In this document: positions 1-6,732 of the stretch, in pieces
Position numbering within the stretch: the first letter of the stretch is position 1
Layout of the letters: each line of letters begins with the position of its first letter
DNA from: Rhodobacterales bacterium
GTDB taxonomy: Bacteria > Pseudomonadota > Alphaproteobacteria > Rhodobacterales > Rhodobacteraceae
Assembly: GCA_009992615.1 (NCBI GenBank)
Contig: JAACVA010000018.1
Coordinates: 1 to 16,892, forward strand
Direction: 5' to 3'
Length of the DNA: 16,892 nt
Made by a program: the position numbers and the translations under genes
Notes under the pieces: model-generated
Database searches by the model: none
The model's input: only the letters and a program-made list of their open reading frames with translations
What the model was told of the DNA's origin: nothing

Positions 1-213
1 TCGGGTCGGCACGAAATCCAGGGTGACCAGGGTATCGGGTTCGATCACCCGCACCGACAGGCTGTCGGGCAAGTTGGCACCGGCCACGGGTTGACCGACC
101 AACGCCTGATACCGGCTTGCAAAGCATTCATCAGACGGCGCCGTCGGCGCCAAATCACAGGCCACCAGGGCCAGCGCGGCGAGACCGCCGAATATCGCTG
201 TCTTTGGTTGCAT
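1..213 (-). CDS. I78-family peptidase inhibitor-like lipoprotein (partial, 3' end outside window)
   Basis: The first 71 codons are visible, read leftward from an ATG at 213; the gene leaves the window at base 1. Residues 1-19 form a lipoprotein signal (positively charged start, hydrophobic stretch, lipobox LVAC with Cys19 as the lipidated residue). The mature part has the layout I associate with peptidase inhibitor I78 proteins: an early Cys (Cys30), then a YQALVGQP stretch, then RVIEP and LDFVPTR, where the family usually continues into an RLN segment. Proteins of this kind are small envelope lipoproteins thought to inhibit serine proteases. The gene is divergent from frmA with 56 bases between the starts. 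The lipoprotein signal is directly visible; the family call rests on motif recall and on half the protein. Confidence 0.72.
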   Translation of the reverse strand, partial: MQPKTAIFGGLAALALVACDLAPTAPSDECFASRYQALVGQPVAGANLPDSLSVRVIEPDTLVTLDFVPTR

Positions 214-225
214 CCGAACCACCTT

Positions 226-254
226 TTGGCACAGGGTCTCTCCAAACAGTTTAG
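226..254 (+). promoter_or_regulatory. possible frmA promoter (weak)
   Basis: TTGGCA (226-231) is followed after 17 bases by GTTTAG (249-254), inside the 56-base divergent gap between the I78-like lipoprotein and frmA. The -35 is good but the -10 is poor. The gap must hold signals for both genes, so the position is plausible, but the match could be chance. Confidence 0.22.
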
Positions 255-269
255 CCTGAGAGGATTGTC

Positions 270-1382
270 ATGAAAACCCGCGCCGCAGTTGCCCTGTCCG
301 CCGGAAAGCCGCTCGAGATCATGGAGGTCAACCTCGATGGCCCCCGCGCCGGTGAGGTTCTGGTGGAAATCAAGGCCACCGGCATCTGCCACACCGATGA
401 ATTCACCCGCTCGGGTGCTGACCCCGAGGGGCTGTTCCCGGCGATTCTGGGCCATGAAGGTGCAGGTGTCGTGCTTGAGGTGGGGCCGGGTGTGACCAGC
501 CTGCAACCGGGCGATCACGTGATCCCGCTGTACACGCCCGAATGCCGGACATGTGAATATTGCCTGAACCCGAAAACCAACCTGTGCCAGTCGATCCGCA
601 CGACCCAGGGGCGGGGCGTGATGCCCGACGGCACCTCGCGGTTCTCGATGCTGGATGGTACGCCGATCCTGCATTACATGGGCTGTTCGACCTTTGCCAA
701 CCACACAGTATTGCCGGAAATCGCGCTGGCCAAGGTGCGCAAGGACGCGCCGTTCGACAAGATCTGCTATATCGGTTGCGGTGTCACCACCGGCATTGGC
801 GCCGTGATCAACACCGCCAAGGTGGAAATCGGCAGCCGCGCCATTGTTTTCGGTCTTGGCGGCATCGGGCTGAACGTGATCCAGGGGTTGCGGCTGGCGG
901 GCGCGGATCAGATCGTGGGCGTTGATCTGAACCCCGGCAAGGTTGAAATGGCCAAACGGTTCGGCATGACCGATTTCGTCAATCCGTCCGAGGTGAAGGG
1001 CGATCTGGTGGGCCATCTGGTTGAACTCACGCGCGGCGGCGCCGATTACACGTTCGACGCCACCGGCAACGTCAACGTGATGCGCACCGCGCTGGAATCG
1101 GCGCACAAGGGCTGGGGCGAATCGATCATCATCGGCGTGGCACCGGCCGGGGCCGAGATCACCACCCGGCCTTTCCAGCTTGTCACCGGGCGGTCGTGGC
1201 GCGGCACGGCATTCGGCGGGGCGCGCGGGCGCACCGATGTGCCGAAGATCGTCGATTGGTACATGGCCGGCAAGATCGAGATTGACCCGATGATCACCCA
1301 CACCATGGCGCTGGACGACATCAACACCGGGTTCGATCTGATGCACGAGGGCAAGTCGATCCGCGCCGTGGTGATTTACTGA
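270..1382 (+). CDS. frmA: S-(hydroxymethyl)glutathione dehydrogenase / class III alcohol dehydrogenase
   Basis: Cytoplasmic zinc enzyme that oxidises S-hydroxymethylglutathione, formed spontaneously from formaldehyde and glutathione, with NAD+; it serves formaldehyde detoxification and C1 oxidation. The 370-residue length is typical of class III ADH. Visible features are the catalytic zinc ligands Cys40 (TGICHTDE), His62-Glu63 (GHEGAGVV) and Cys170 (YIGCGVTTG). The four-Cys structural zinc site is Cys92, 95, 98 and 106. The Rossmann motif GLGGIG spans 195-200, with Asp219 indicating NAD preference. The C-terminal GRSWRGTAFGG segment is characteristic of the class. The ATG at 270 has a GAGAGGA ribosome site just upstream. 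In rhodobacteria the gene is also called adhI or flhA. The esterase gene (fghA/frmB) that often accompanies it is not in the window. Confidence 0.96.
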   Translation: MKTRAAVALSAGKPLEIMEVNLDGPRAGEVLVEIKATGICHTDEFTRSGADPEGLFPAILGHEGAGVVLEVGPGVTSLQPGDHVIPLYTPECRTCEYCLNPKTNLCQSIRTTQGRGVMPDGTSRFSMLDGTPILHYMGCSTFANHTVLPEIALAKVRKDAPFDKICYIGCGVTTGIGAVINTAKVEIGSRAIVFGLGGIGLNVIQGLRLAGADQIVGVDLNPGKVEMAKRFGMTDFVNPSEVKGDLVGHLVELTRGGADYTFDATGNVNVMRTALESAHKGWGESIIIGVAPAGAEITTRPFQLVTGRSWRGTAFGGARGRTDVPKIVDWYMAGKIEIDPMITHTMALDDINTGFDLMHEGKSIRAVVIY

Positions 1383-1390
1383 ACCGAAAT

Positions 1391-1413
1391 GCGGCGCCCG
1401 CACCGGGCGCCGC
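1391..1413. terminator. GC-rich hairpin between convergent frmA and asd
   Basis: A perfect 10-base inverted repeat, GCGGCGCCCG (1391-1400) and CGGGCGCCGC (1404-1413), encloses a 3-base loop. It begins 8 bases after the frmA stop and lies 11 bases beyond the asd stop. It can fold on either strand, so it probably serves as a shared terminator. T-runs are weak on both sides: ATTTCGGTT after it on the minus strand, and CTTTTTC only about 17 bases further on the plus strand. Confidence 0.65.
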
Positions 1414-1424
1414 GACGGGGCCGA

Positions 1425-2447
1425 TCAGCCCTTTTTCAGCACCCGGTTGCCCAGCAATTCGGCGATCTGCACCGCGTTCAGCGCCGCGCCCTTGCGCAGG
1501 TTGTCAGACACGCACCACAGGTTGATGCCGTTGTCGATCGTGCTGTCCTGGCGGATGCGCGAAACATAGGTGGCATAATCGCCCACACATTCAACCGGTG
1601 TGATGTATCCGCCATCCTCGCGCTTGTCGATCACCATGATGCCGGGGGATTCACGCAGGATGTCGCGGGCTTCGTCCTCGTCCAGAAAATCCTCGAACTC
1701 GATGTTGATGGCTTCGGAATGGCCGACAAACACCGGCACGCGCACACAGGTTGCGGTGACTTTGATCTTCGGATCGAGAATTTTCTTGGTTTCCGCCACC
1801 ATCTTCCACTCTTCCTTGGTTTCACCGGAATCAAGGAACACATCGATGTGCGGGATCACGTTGAACGCGATCTGCTTGGTGAATTTGCGCGGTGGCTTGC
1901 TGTCGGTGGGGTTGTAGATGGATTTGGTCTGGTTCCACAGCTCGTCCATGCCTTCCTTGCCGGCACCCGACACGGATTGATAGGTCGAAACAACCACCCG
2001 CTTGATCCGCGCGCGATCATGCAGCGGCTTCAGCGCGACAACCATCTGCGCGGTCGAACAGTTGGGATTGGCGATGATGTTCTTCCTGGCATAACCCATC
2101 ACCGCCTCGGGGTTCACCTCGGGCACGATCAGCGGCACGCCGACATCATAGCGATACAGCGAGCTGTTGTCGATCACCACACAGCCTGCCTTGGCGGCCT
2201 TGGGCGCATAGATCTTGGTCGCATCCGATCCGATGGCGAACAGCGCCATGTCCCAGCCGGTGAAATCGAAGGTGTCCAGATCCTTTGTCTTCAGGGTCTT
2301 GTCGCCAAAGCTGACCTCACTGCCCAGAGAGTTGCGGCTCGCCAGCGCCGCGATCTCATCGACCGGAAACTCGCGCTCGGCGAGGATGTTCAGCATTTCG
2401 CGGCCCACATTGCCCGTGGCACCGACGACGACGATTCTATACCCCAT
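1425..2447 (-). CDS. asd: aspartate-semialdehyde dehydrogenase
   Basis: Reduces aspartyl-4-phosphate to aspartate semialdehyde with NADPH, the branch point to lysine/diaminopimelate, threonine and methionine. From the chosen start the protein has 340 residues, the usual length. The N-terminus is the nucleotide-binding MGYRIVVVGATGNVG (GATGNVG at 9-15). The catalytic cysteine is Cys130 in NPNCSTAQM, and the catalytic histidine lies in RVPVFVGHSEA. DNSSLYRYD around residue 93-101 is also diagnostic. The frame stays open 24 codons upstream to 2519, but the ATG at 2447 gives the family N-terminus and has AAGGAG seven bases upstream. The gene converges on frmA and is divergent from the small membrane protein gene. 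Confidence 0.96.
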   Translation of the reverse strand: MGYRIVVVGATGNVGREMLNILAEREFPVDEIAALASRNSLGSEVSFGDKTLKTKDLDTFDFTGWDMALFAIGSDATKIYAPKAAKAGCVVIDNSSLYRYDVGVPLIVPEVNPEAVMGYARKNIIANPNCSTAQMVVALKPLHDRARIKRVVVSTYQSVSGAGKEGMDELWNQTKSIYNPTDSKPPRKFTKQIAFNVIPHIDVFLDSGETKEEWKMVAETKKILDPKIKVTATCVRVPVFVGHSEAINIEFEDFLDEDEARDILRESPGIMVIDKREDGGYITPVECVGDYATYVSRIRQDSTIDNGINLWCVSDNLRKGAALNAVQIAELLGNRVLKKG

Positions 2448-2478
2448 AGGGTGACTCCTTGATGTCGAATGACAGGGT

Positions 2479-2507
2479 CTGATAGCGTAAGCACCGGCCA
2501 AGGAAAA
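2479..2507 (-). promoter_or_regulatory. possible asd promoter (weak)
   Basis: Reading leftward, TTTTCC (2507-2502), a 17-base spacer and TATCAG (2484-2479) resemble a sigma-70 type promoter, with 4 of 6 bases right in the -10. It would give a short leader of about 25 bases before the asd ATG at 2447. The -35 is weak. Confidence 0.3.
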
Positions 2508-2541
2508 GGGCGACCCCATCTTGTTTTGTGCGGTGTAGCAT

Positions 2542-2570
2542 TTGCAGAAACCATAGAAATCGGCGATACC
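2542..2570 (+). promoter_or_regulatory. possible promoter for the 2593 gene (weak)
   Basis: TTGCAG (2542-2547), a 17-base spacer and GATACC (2565-2570) lie in the divergent gap upstream of the small membrane protein gene at 2593. The -35 matches 4 of 6 bases and the -10 matches 3, so this is only a candidate. Confidence 0.28.
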
Positions 2571-2592
2571 GGTCGAACAAAAGGGGGGGCTG

Positions 2593-2799
2593 ATGGCAAA
2601 ATATGGACCCGGCCGGGCGGAATGGCGGTTTCGGCTGATCGCATCCCTGTGCGGTCTGGCGGCGATGATCGGCGCGCTGGCCTATCGTGGTATCCCGACC
2701 GGCCCCGCCTTTGTCGAGGTAGTGGGAATCGCCGGGCTGTTCTTTGGCGGCACCGCGGTGTTGAGCCTGATCAACCTCAGAAAATCCGACAGGGATTGA
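2593..2799 (+). CDS. small hypothetical membrane protein (68 aa)
   Basis: I do not recognise a named family. The 68-residue protein has a short basic N-terminus (GPGRAEWRFR) and two probable membrane spans, at about residues 15-31 and 40-60, separated by a Gly/Pro turn (YRGIPTGPAF). It ends in a charged tail (NLRKSDRD), so both termini are predicted on the cytoplasmic side. The ATG at 2593 is preceded by a run of seven G after AAAA, which can act as a strong ribosome site. It lies 59 bases before the RNase D-like gene on the same strand and may share its transcript. Codon use is like that of its neighbours, which supports a real gene; no function can be given. Confidence 0.7.
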   Translation: MAKYGPGRAEWRFRLIASLCGLAAMIGALAYRGIPTGPAFVEVVGIAGLFFGGTAVLSLINLRKSDRD

Positions 2800-2858
2800 C
2801 GTTGCCGCCCGCCCCGCGCCGCCTTAAGACGAAACGAATCGCAAATGGGGGCCGCACC

Positions 2859-3470
2859 ATGACCAATCACCTCTACCGCAACGACCTGCCACGTGATCTG
2901 TCGCTTGGCCCGGTGGTGGCCATCGACTGTGAAACCATGGGGCTGAACCCACACCGTGACCGGCTGTGCCTGATCCAGATGTCGGGCGGCGATGGTCACG
3001 CGCATCTTGTACAGGTGACACCGGGCCAGACCAAGGCACCGAACCTGTGCGCAATGCTGACTGACCCGGCGGTACTGAAGCTGTTCCATTTCGGACGATT
3101 CGACATTGCCGCGCTGCTGAACGCCTTTGGCGTGGTCACGGCACCCGTTTATTGCACCAAGATCGCCAGCAAGATGGTGCGCACTTATACCGACCGGCAT
3201 GGGTTGAAATATCTGCTCGACGAGATGCTGAAAATCGACATTTCCAAATATCAGCAACAAAGCGATTGGGGCGCCGACGAACTGTCACCCGCACAACTGG
3301 ATTATGCGGCATCCGACGTGTTGCATCTGCACGCCCTGAAAAAGGTTCTGGACAAGCGGCTGGCCCGCGAAGGGCGCACAGAACTGGCCCAGGCCTGTTT
3401 CGATTTCCTGCCGGCCCGCGCGCAACTGGATCTGCAAGGCTGGCCCGAGATCGACATTTTCGCACATTAG
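2859..3470 (+). CDS. rnd: RNase D-type 3'-5' exonuclease (DEDDy family, short form)
   Basis: A 203-residue protein made up of only the DEDDy exonuclease domain, which removes nucleotides from RNA 3' ends with two metal ions. The four acidic residues and the tyrosine are visible: Asp23 and Glu25 (AIDCETMGL), Asp82 (FHFGRFDIAAL), and Tyr149 with Asp153 (YAASDVLHLHAL). Classic E. coli RNase D is about 375 residues and carries HRDC domains at the C-terminus; these are absent, so this is the short form common in alphaproteobacteria. The frame is open upstream to 2469, but the ATG at 2859 follows a G-rich ribosome site and gives the domain start. A longer canonical rnd may exist elsewhere in the genome, so the symbol is approximate. 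Confidence 0.9.
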   Translation: MTNHLYRNDLPRDLSLGPVVAIDCETMGLNPHRDRLCLIQMSGGDGHAHLVQVTPGQTKAPNLCAMLTDPAVLKLFHFGRFDIAALLNAFGVVTAPVYCTKIASKMVRTYTDRHGLKYLLDEMLKIDISKYQQQSDWGADELSPAQLDYAASDVLHLHALKKVLDKRLAREGRTELAQACFDFLPARAQLDLQGWPEIDIFAH

Positions 3471-3548
3471 GGCGAATAACCGACAAAGGGCTTTTGCGGC
3501 GCGTGGATTGTCCATAGGTAAGGCAGAACACAGCGCGGGACGGCAGAA

Positions 3549-4175
3549 TTGGCAGGATACGACAACACCCATTCGCGGCTGGTGGCCTGGCTCAAGGTGG
3601 TGCTGCCGTTGATTGCACTGGCCATCCTGTCAACGCTGTTTCTGGTGTCGCAACGCACCGATCCGCAACGCGCGATCCCTTATTCCGATGTCGAGGTGGC
3701 CGCAATCCTGCGGGAACAACGCATCGACAAGCCCGACTATGCCGGAGTAACCAGCGATGGCAGCGCGATAACCATGGCCGCCGACAGCGCCCGCCCCGAC
3801 ACCGCCGACAGCGTGACGGCCAGCGCGCTGCGGCTGCGCCTGGAAACCCCCGATGGCGGCGTTCTGAGCGTTGAGTCCGGCCGGGGGCAGATTGATACGC
3901 TGGGCGGTCGGGCCGACATGTCGGACGGTGTGCGGATTGTCACATCGACCGGGTACATCATTGAAACGAAATCGCTTTCCGCCGCTTTGAATGCCGCAGA
4001 CGTGGAAAGCGGCGGGGAGATAACCGCCCGTGGCCCGATGGGCCAGTTGGTGGCGGGACAAATGCAGCTGCGCGCCGACACCTCCGAGGAAAACACGCGC
4101 CGCTATGTTCTTGTTTTCCAAGCGGGGGTGCACCTGATATACACCCCTCACCCAACCCAGGGAGGCGGGCAATGA
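3549..4175 (+). CDS. lptC: LPS export system periplasmic/membrane protein LptC
   Basis: LptC is the single-span inner-membrane protein that passes lipopolysaccharide from LptB2FG to LptA. The 208-residue protein has a short cytoplasmic start (GYDNTHSRLVAWLK), one membrane span at about residues 17-34 (VVLPLIALAILSTLFLVS), and a periplasmic beta-rich LptC/OstA-like domain. The start appears to be TTG at 3549: no ATG lies nearby in frame, and residues from position 2 on match the N-terminus I expect for rhodobacteral LptC (xYDN.HSRxVAWLK). The 3' end overlaps lptA by four bases (ATGA). Sequence similarity is modest in this family, so the call leans on the membrane topology and on lptA/lptB directly downstream. 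Confidence 0.9.
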   Translation: MAGYDNTHSRLVAWLKVVLPLIALAILSTLFLVSQRTDPQRAIPYSDVEVAAILREQRIDKPDYAGVTSDGSAITMAADSARPDTADSVTASALRLRLETPDGGVLSVESGRGQIDTLGGRADMSDGVRIVTSTGYIIETKSLSAALNAADVESGGEITARGPMGQLVAGQMQLRADTSEENTRRYVLVFQAGVHLIYTPHPTQGGGQ

Positions 4176-4660
4176 CACGGATCGCAGCGGTGGCAGTCGC
4201 GATGATGCTGATGGCGGGGGCCGCCGTGGCCCAAGGCACGAATATCGCCTTCGGCGGATTGAAACATGACACATCCTTGCCCGTCGAGGTGGCGTCGGAC
4301 ACCCTGCAAATCGACCAGGCCGATGGCAGCGCCGCGTTTTCCGGCAATGTTCTTGTCACCCAGGGCGAAATGCGGCTGAGCGCGGGCGCCGTGCGCGTGG
4401 TCTATGCCCCCGGTGCGGGGGGGCAGATTTCAGAACTGCGGGCCACGGGGGGGGTCACCCTTGTCAACGGTGCCGAGGCGGCAGAGGCGCGCGAGGCGGT
4501 CTATTCCATCGACGACGGCACCGTGTTGATGACCGGCGACGTGATCTTGACCCAAGGCCAGAACGCGCTGTCGTCCGACACCCTGACCATCGACCTGAAC
4601 AACGGCACCGGCACCCTTCAGGGCCGGGTCCGCACGGTATTCCAGACCGGCAACAACTGA
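4172..4660 (+). CDS. lptA: LPS transport periplasmic bridge protein LptA
   Basis: LptA polymerises into the periplasmic bridge that carries LPS from LptC to LptD in the outer membrane. The 162-residue product has a cleavable signal peptide (about residues 1-20, ending AGAAVA before QGTN). An OstA/LptA beta-jellyroll follows, seen in VEVASDTLQIDQADGSAAF, GNVLVTQGEMRL and ALSSDTLTIDLNNGTG. Its ATG overlaps the lptC stop (ATGA) and its stop overlaps the lptB start by one base (TGATG), so the three genes are likely translationally coupled. The length is close to that of other alphaproteobacterial LptA proteins. Confidence 0.92.
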   Translation: MTRIAAVAVAMMLMAGAAVAQGTNIAFGGLKHDTSLPVEVASDTLQIDQADGSAAFSGNVLVTQGEMRLSAGAVRVVYAPGAGGQISELRATGGVTLVNGAEAAEAREAVYSIDDGTVLMTGDVILTQGQNALSSDTLTIDLNNGTGTLQGRVRTVFQTGNN

Positions 4661-5421
4661 TGGCCCCACCTCCCCGGCTCAGCCTTGCGGCCACCGGCAC
4701 GGGGCTGTACATCCGCAATCTGCGCAAAAGTTACCGCAAACGCGTGGTGATCCGCGACGTCTCTCTGGATCTGGCCCAGGGCGAGGTCGTCGCGCTGCTC
4801 GGGCCGAACGGATCGGGCAAGACCACCGTGTTTTACTGTATCGCGGGACTGGTCCAGCCTGAGGGGGGGCAGGTCATCATCGACGGACGCGATGTGACCG
4901 CCCTGCCGATGTACCGCCGCGCGAAGCTGGGCATCGGGTATCTGCCGCAGGAAATGTCGATCTTTCGCGGGATGAGCGTGGAAGACAACATCTTGGCCAT
5001 TCTTGAAATCAGCACCGCTGATCGCATCCTGCGCCGCGAGCGGCTGGAGGAATTGCTGAACGAATTTTCCATCGCCCACCTGCGCCGCACCCCCGCCCCG
5101 GCCTTGTCTGGCGGTGAACGGCGGCGGGTGGAAATCGCCCGCTGCCTGGCCGCCAACCCATCCTATGTTCTGTTGGACGAACCATTTGCGGGGGTGGATC
5201 CGATCGCGGTGGCCGACATTCGCAGCCTTGTGGGCGATTTGAAAAACCGTGGCATCGGTATCCTGATCACCGATCACAATGTTCGCGAAACCCTGAGCAT
5301 CGTCGACCGCGCCTATATCCTGAACGACGGCATCGTCATGATGAGCGGCACCAGCGCAGAAGTGGTGCGCGATGAAAATGTCCGCCGCGTCTATCTTGGC
5401 GAGGGGTTTCGCATGACCTGA
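4660..5421 (+). CDS. lptB: LPS export ABC transporter ATP-binding protein LptB
   Basis: Cytoplasmic ATPase of the LptB2FG machine that extracts LPS from the inner membrane. All ABC motifs are present in 253 residues: Walker A GPNGSGKT (48-55), Q-loop Gln97 (YLPQEMSIF), signature LSGGE (149-153), Walker B YVLLDEPFAGVD (169-180) and switch His206 (TDHN). LSGGERRRVEIARCL and the FAGVDPIAV segment are typical of LptB rather than other importers' ATPases. About 15 residues precede the usual start of the domain. The start codon overlaps the lptA stop by one base. The partners lptF and lptG are not in this window. Confidence 0.96.
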   Translation: MAPPPRLSLAATGTGLYIRNLRKSYRKRVVIRDVSLDLAQGEVVALLGPNGSGKTTVFYCIAGLVQPEGGQVIIDGRDVTALPMYRRAKLGIGYLPQEMSIFRGMSVEDNILAILEISTADRILRRERLEELLNEFSIAHLRRTPAPALSGGERRRVEIARCLAANPSYVLLDEPFAGVDPIAVADIRSLVGDLKNRGIGILITDHNVRETLSIVDRAYILNDGIVMMSGTSAEVVRDENVRRVYLGEGFRMT

Positions 5422-5448
5422 CCGCGCCAGCGGCGGTGCGACGGTTTT
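5421..5448 (+). terminator. weak stem-loop and T-run after lptB
   Basis: ACCGC (5421-5425) can pair with GCGGT (5433-5437), with a competing CGCC/GGCG stem inside, and TTTT follows at 5445-5448. It starts directly at the end of lptB. The stem is short, so it may reduce rather than stop transcription into hpf. Confidence 0.3.
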
Positions 5449-5450
5449 CA

Positions 5451-5482
5451 TTGACAGACCCGCCTATTCGGGCGCCAAATGT
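5451..5482 (+). promoter_or_regulatory. possible promoter upstream of hpf (weak)
   Basis: A perfect TTGACA (5451-5456) lies in the 224-base gap between lptB and hpf. The best -10-like bases at the right distance are AAATGT (5477-5482), after a 20-base spacer, which is poor. The remainder of the gap shows no open reading frame with a convincing start and no other clear signal. An hpf-specific promoter is expected because HPF is usually induced in stationary phase. Confidence 0.28.
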
Positions 5483-5645
5483 GGGTAATGACAGAAACGA
5501 TACCATCGTTCACCGGCCCCAGGACGCGTCCCTTGACCCGGGAACACGCTTGGCTGGTCTGTTCATTGTCAGCAGTGTTCGCACGGGAACGGCCCGGTCG
5601 CCGCAGACCGCAGCCGCCCACATTTCCAGCAATCGAGGAGACATG

Positions 5646-6224
5646 ATGCAGTATCAAATCAGTGGCAAACAGCTCGACATTGGCGAAGCCCTGCAAACCC
5701 ATGTGCAGACCGAATTGAACGAGATGATCGAAAAATATCCCGGGCGACCAACCGACGCGCAGGTGGTGTTTTCAAAGGACGCCCATGAATTTGTTTGTGA
5801 ATCTGTCGTGCATCTGTCCACCGGCCTGACCGTGCAGGCCCGCGGCCGGGCCGGCGAGATCTATGCCGCTTTCGACAGCGCCACGGAAAAGATGGGCAAA
5901 CAACTGCGCCGGTATAAACGGCGCCTGAAGGATCACTATAAAGAGCGTCCGGTGCCTGTTGAACTTTCCGGAGCGTCCTCGTATATCCTCGCCGCACAAA
6001 CCGACGATGAGATGGACGAGCCTGACAGCCTGGCGCCGATGATCATCGCCGAAATGGAAGTAACAATTCCGCAGCTGAGTGTCGGCGAAGCGGTGATGCA
6101 GATGGAGCTGGCGGGCGCCCCGGTTTTGGTGTTCCGCAACGACAAACAGGACGCCGGGATCAACATCGTGTATCGTCGGGACGACGGAAATATCGGGTGG
6201 ATCGATCCGAAAACGGCAAAGTAA
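5646..6224 (+). CDS. hpf: ribosome hibernation-promoting factor, long form
   Basis: Long-form HPF, which binds the small subunit and dimerises ribosomes into inactive 100S particles when growth stops. The 192-residue product has an N-terminal S30AE/YfiA domain (about 1-98: MQYQISGKQLDIGEALQTHV to KRRLKDHYKE). An acidic linker follows (about 115-130), then the C-terminal dimerisation domain (about 133-192, including GEAVMQMEL, GAPVLVFRND and NIVYRRDDGNIGWIDP). Two ATGs stand in tandem (5643 and 5646). The second has GAGGAG at the better distance of five bases and gives the usual N-terminus. The frame is open further upstream to 5436 without a ribosome site. It sits between lptB and ptsN, the conserved neighbourhood. 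Confidence 0.94.
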   Translation: MQYQISGKQLDIGEALQTHVQTELNEMIEKYPGRPTDAQVVFSKDAHEFVCESVVHLSTGLTVQARGRAGEIYAAFDSATEKMGKQLRRYKRRLKDHYKERPVPVELSGASSYILAAQTDDEMDEPDSLAPMIIAEMEVTIPQLSVGEAVMQMELAGAPVLVFRNDKQDAGINIVYRRDDGNIGWIDPKTAK

Positions 6225-6264
6225 GGGCGGGCGACCCAAGTGGCTGTCCCTGATTAAGGAACCT

Positions 6265-6729
6265 ATGCAGATTTCCACGATCCTAAGTCCCGAGGCGATC
6301 CGGGTGGTCAGCGCGATAAGCAGCAAAAAGCGTCTGTTCGTTGAATTGGGCGAATTGGCACATACCGTTTACAAAATGTCAGCCAGCCGCACCGTCGAGG
6401 CGCTGTTGGAGCGGGAAGGCTTGGGGCCCACAGCAGTGGGGCACGGCATCGCCCTGCCCCACGCCCGCATCGACGACGCCCAAAAGGTGTGCGGCCTGTT
6501 TCTGCGGATCGAACGGCCGATGGATTTCGACTCGGCTGATCGAAAACCCGTGGATCTGGTGTTTGCGCTGTTCGCGCCCAGCTCGGCCGGGGTGGAACAC
6601 CTCAAGGCGCTGGCGCTGGTGTCGCGCACCCTGCGCGACCCCGATCTGTGCACCAAACTGCGGGCGAACAACGACCCGGCAGTTCTGCACGCCATGCTGA
6701 CAGAAAACAGCGCCAGCAAGGCCGCCTGA
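6265..6729 (+). CDS. ptsN: PTS IIA-like nitrogen regulatory protein (EIIA-Ntr)
   Basis: EIIA-Ntr is the terminal phosphate acceptor of the nitrogen PTS (PtsP-PtsO-PtsN), a regulatory branch that senses nitrogen and potassium status and does not carry sugar. The 154-residue PTS EIIA type-2 domain is complete. The phosphorylated histidine is His66 in GHGIALPHARI. DLVFALFAP and LKALALVSRTLRD are the usual later motifs. The ATG at 6265 has AAGGA upstream, 40 bases after the hpf stop, which suggests co-transcription. The stop codon lies only three bases from the end of the opposing sulfotransferase gene, leaving no separate terminator region. Confidence 0.95.
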   Translation: MQISTILSPEAIRVVSAISSKKRLFVELGELAHTVYKMSASRTVEALLEREGLGPTAVGHGIALPHARIDDAQKVCGLFLRIERPMDFDSADRKPVDLVFALFAPSSAGVEHLKALALVSRTLRDPDLCTKLRANNDPAVLHAMLTENSASKAA

Positions 6730-6732
6730 ACC

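Noticed and set aside
45..1403. Long open frame on the minus strand opposite frmA (452 codons)
   Set aside because: It is a GC-rich shadow of frmA; the translation is rich in His, Arg and Gly with no family motifs, and it also overlaps the real I78-like lipoprotein gene in another frame.
1389..2462. Plus-strand frame opposite asd (357 codons)
   Set aside because: Antisense shadow of a clearly identified asd gene; no ribosome site and no recognisable motif.
3494..3520. Possible promoter TTGCGG ... TAGGTA before lptC
   Set aside because: The spacer is only 15 bases and the -10 is poor; not better than chance in this sequence.
5436..5645. Longer N-terminal extension of hpf
   Set aside because: The extension lacks a ribosome site and does not resemble HPF; GAGGAG before the ATG at 5646 and the standard N-terminus decide the start.
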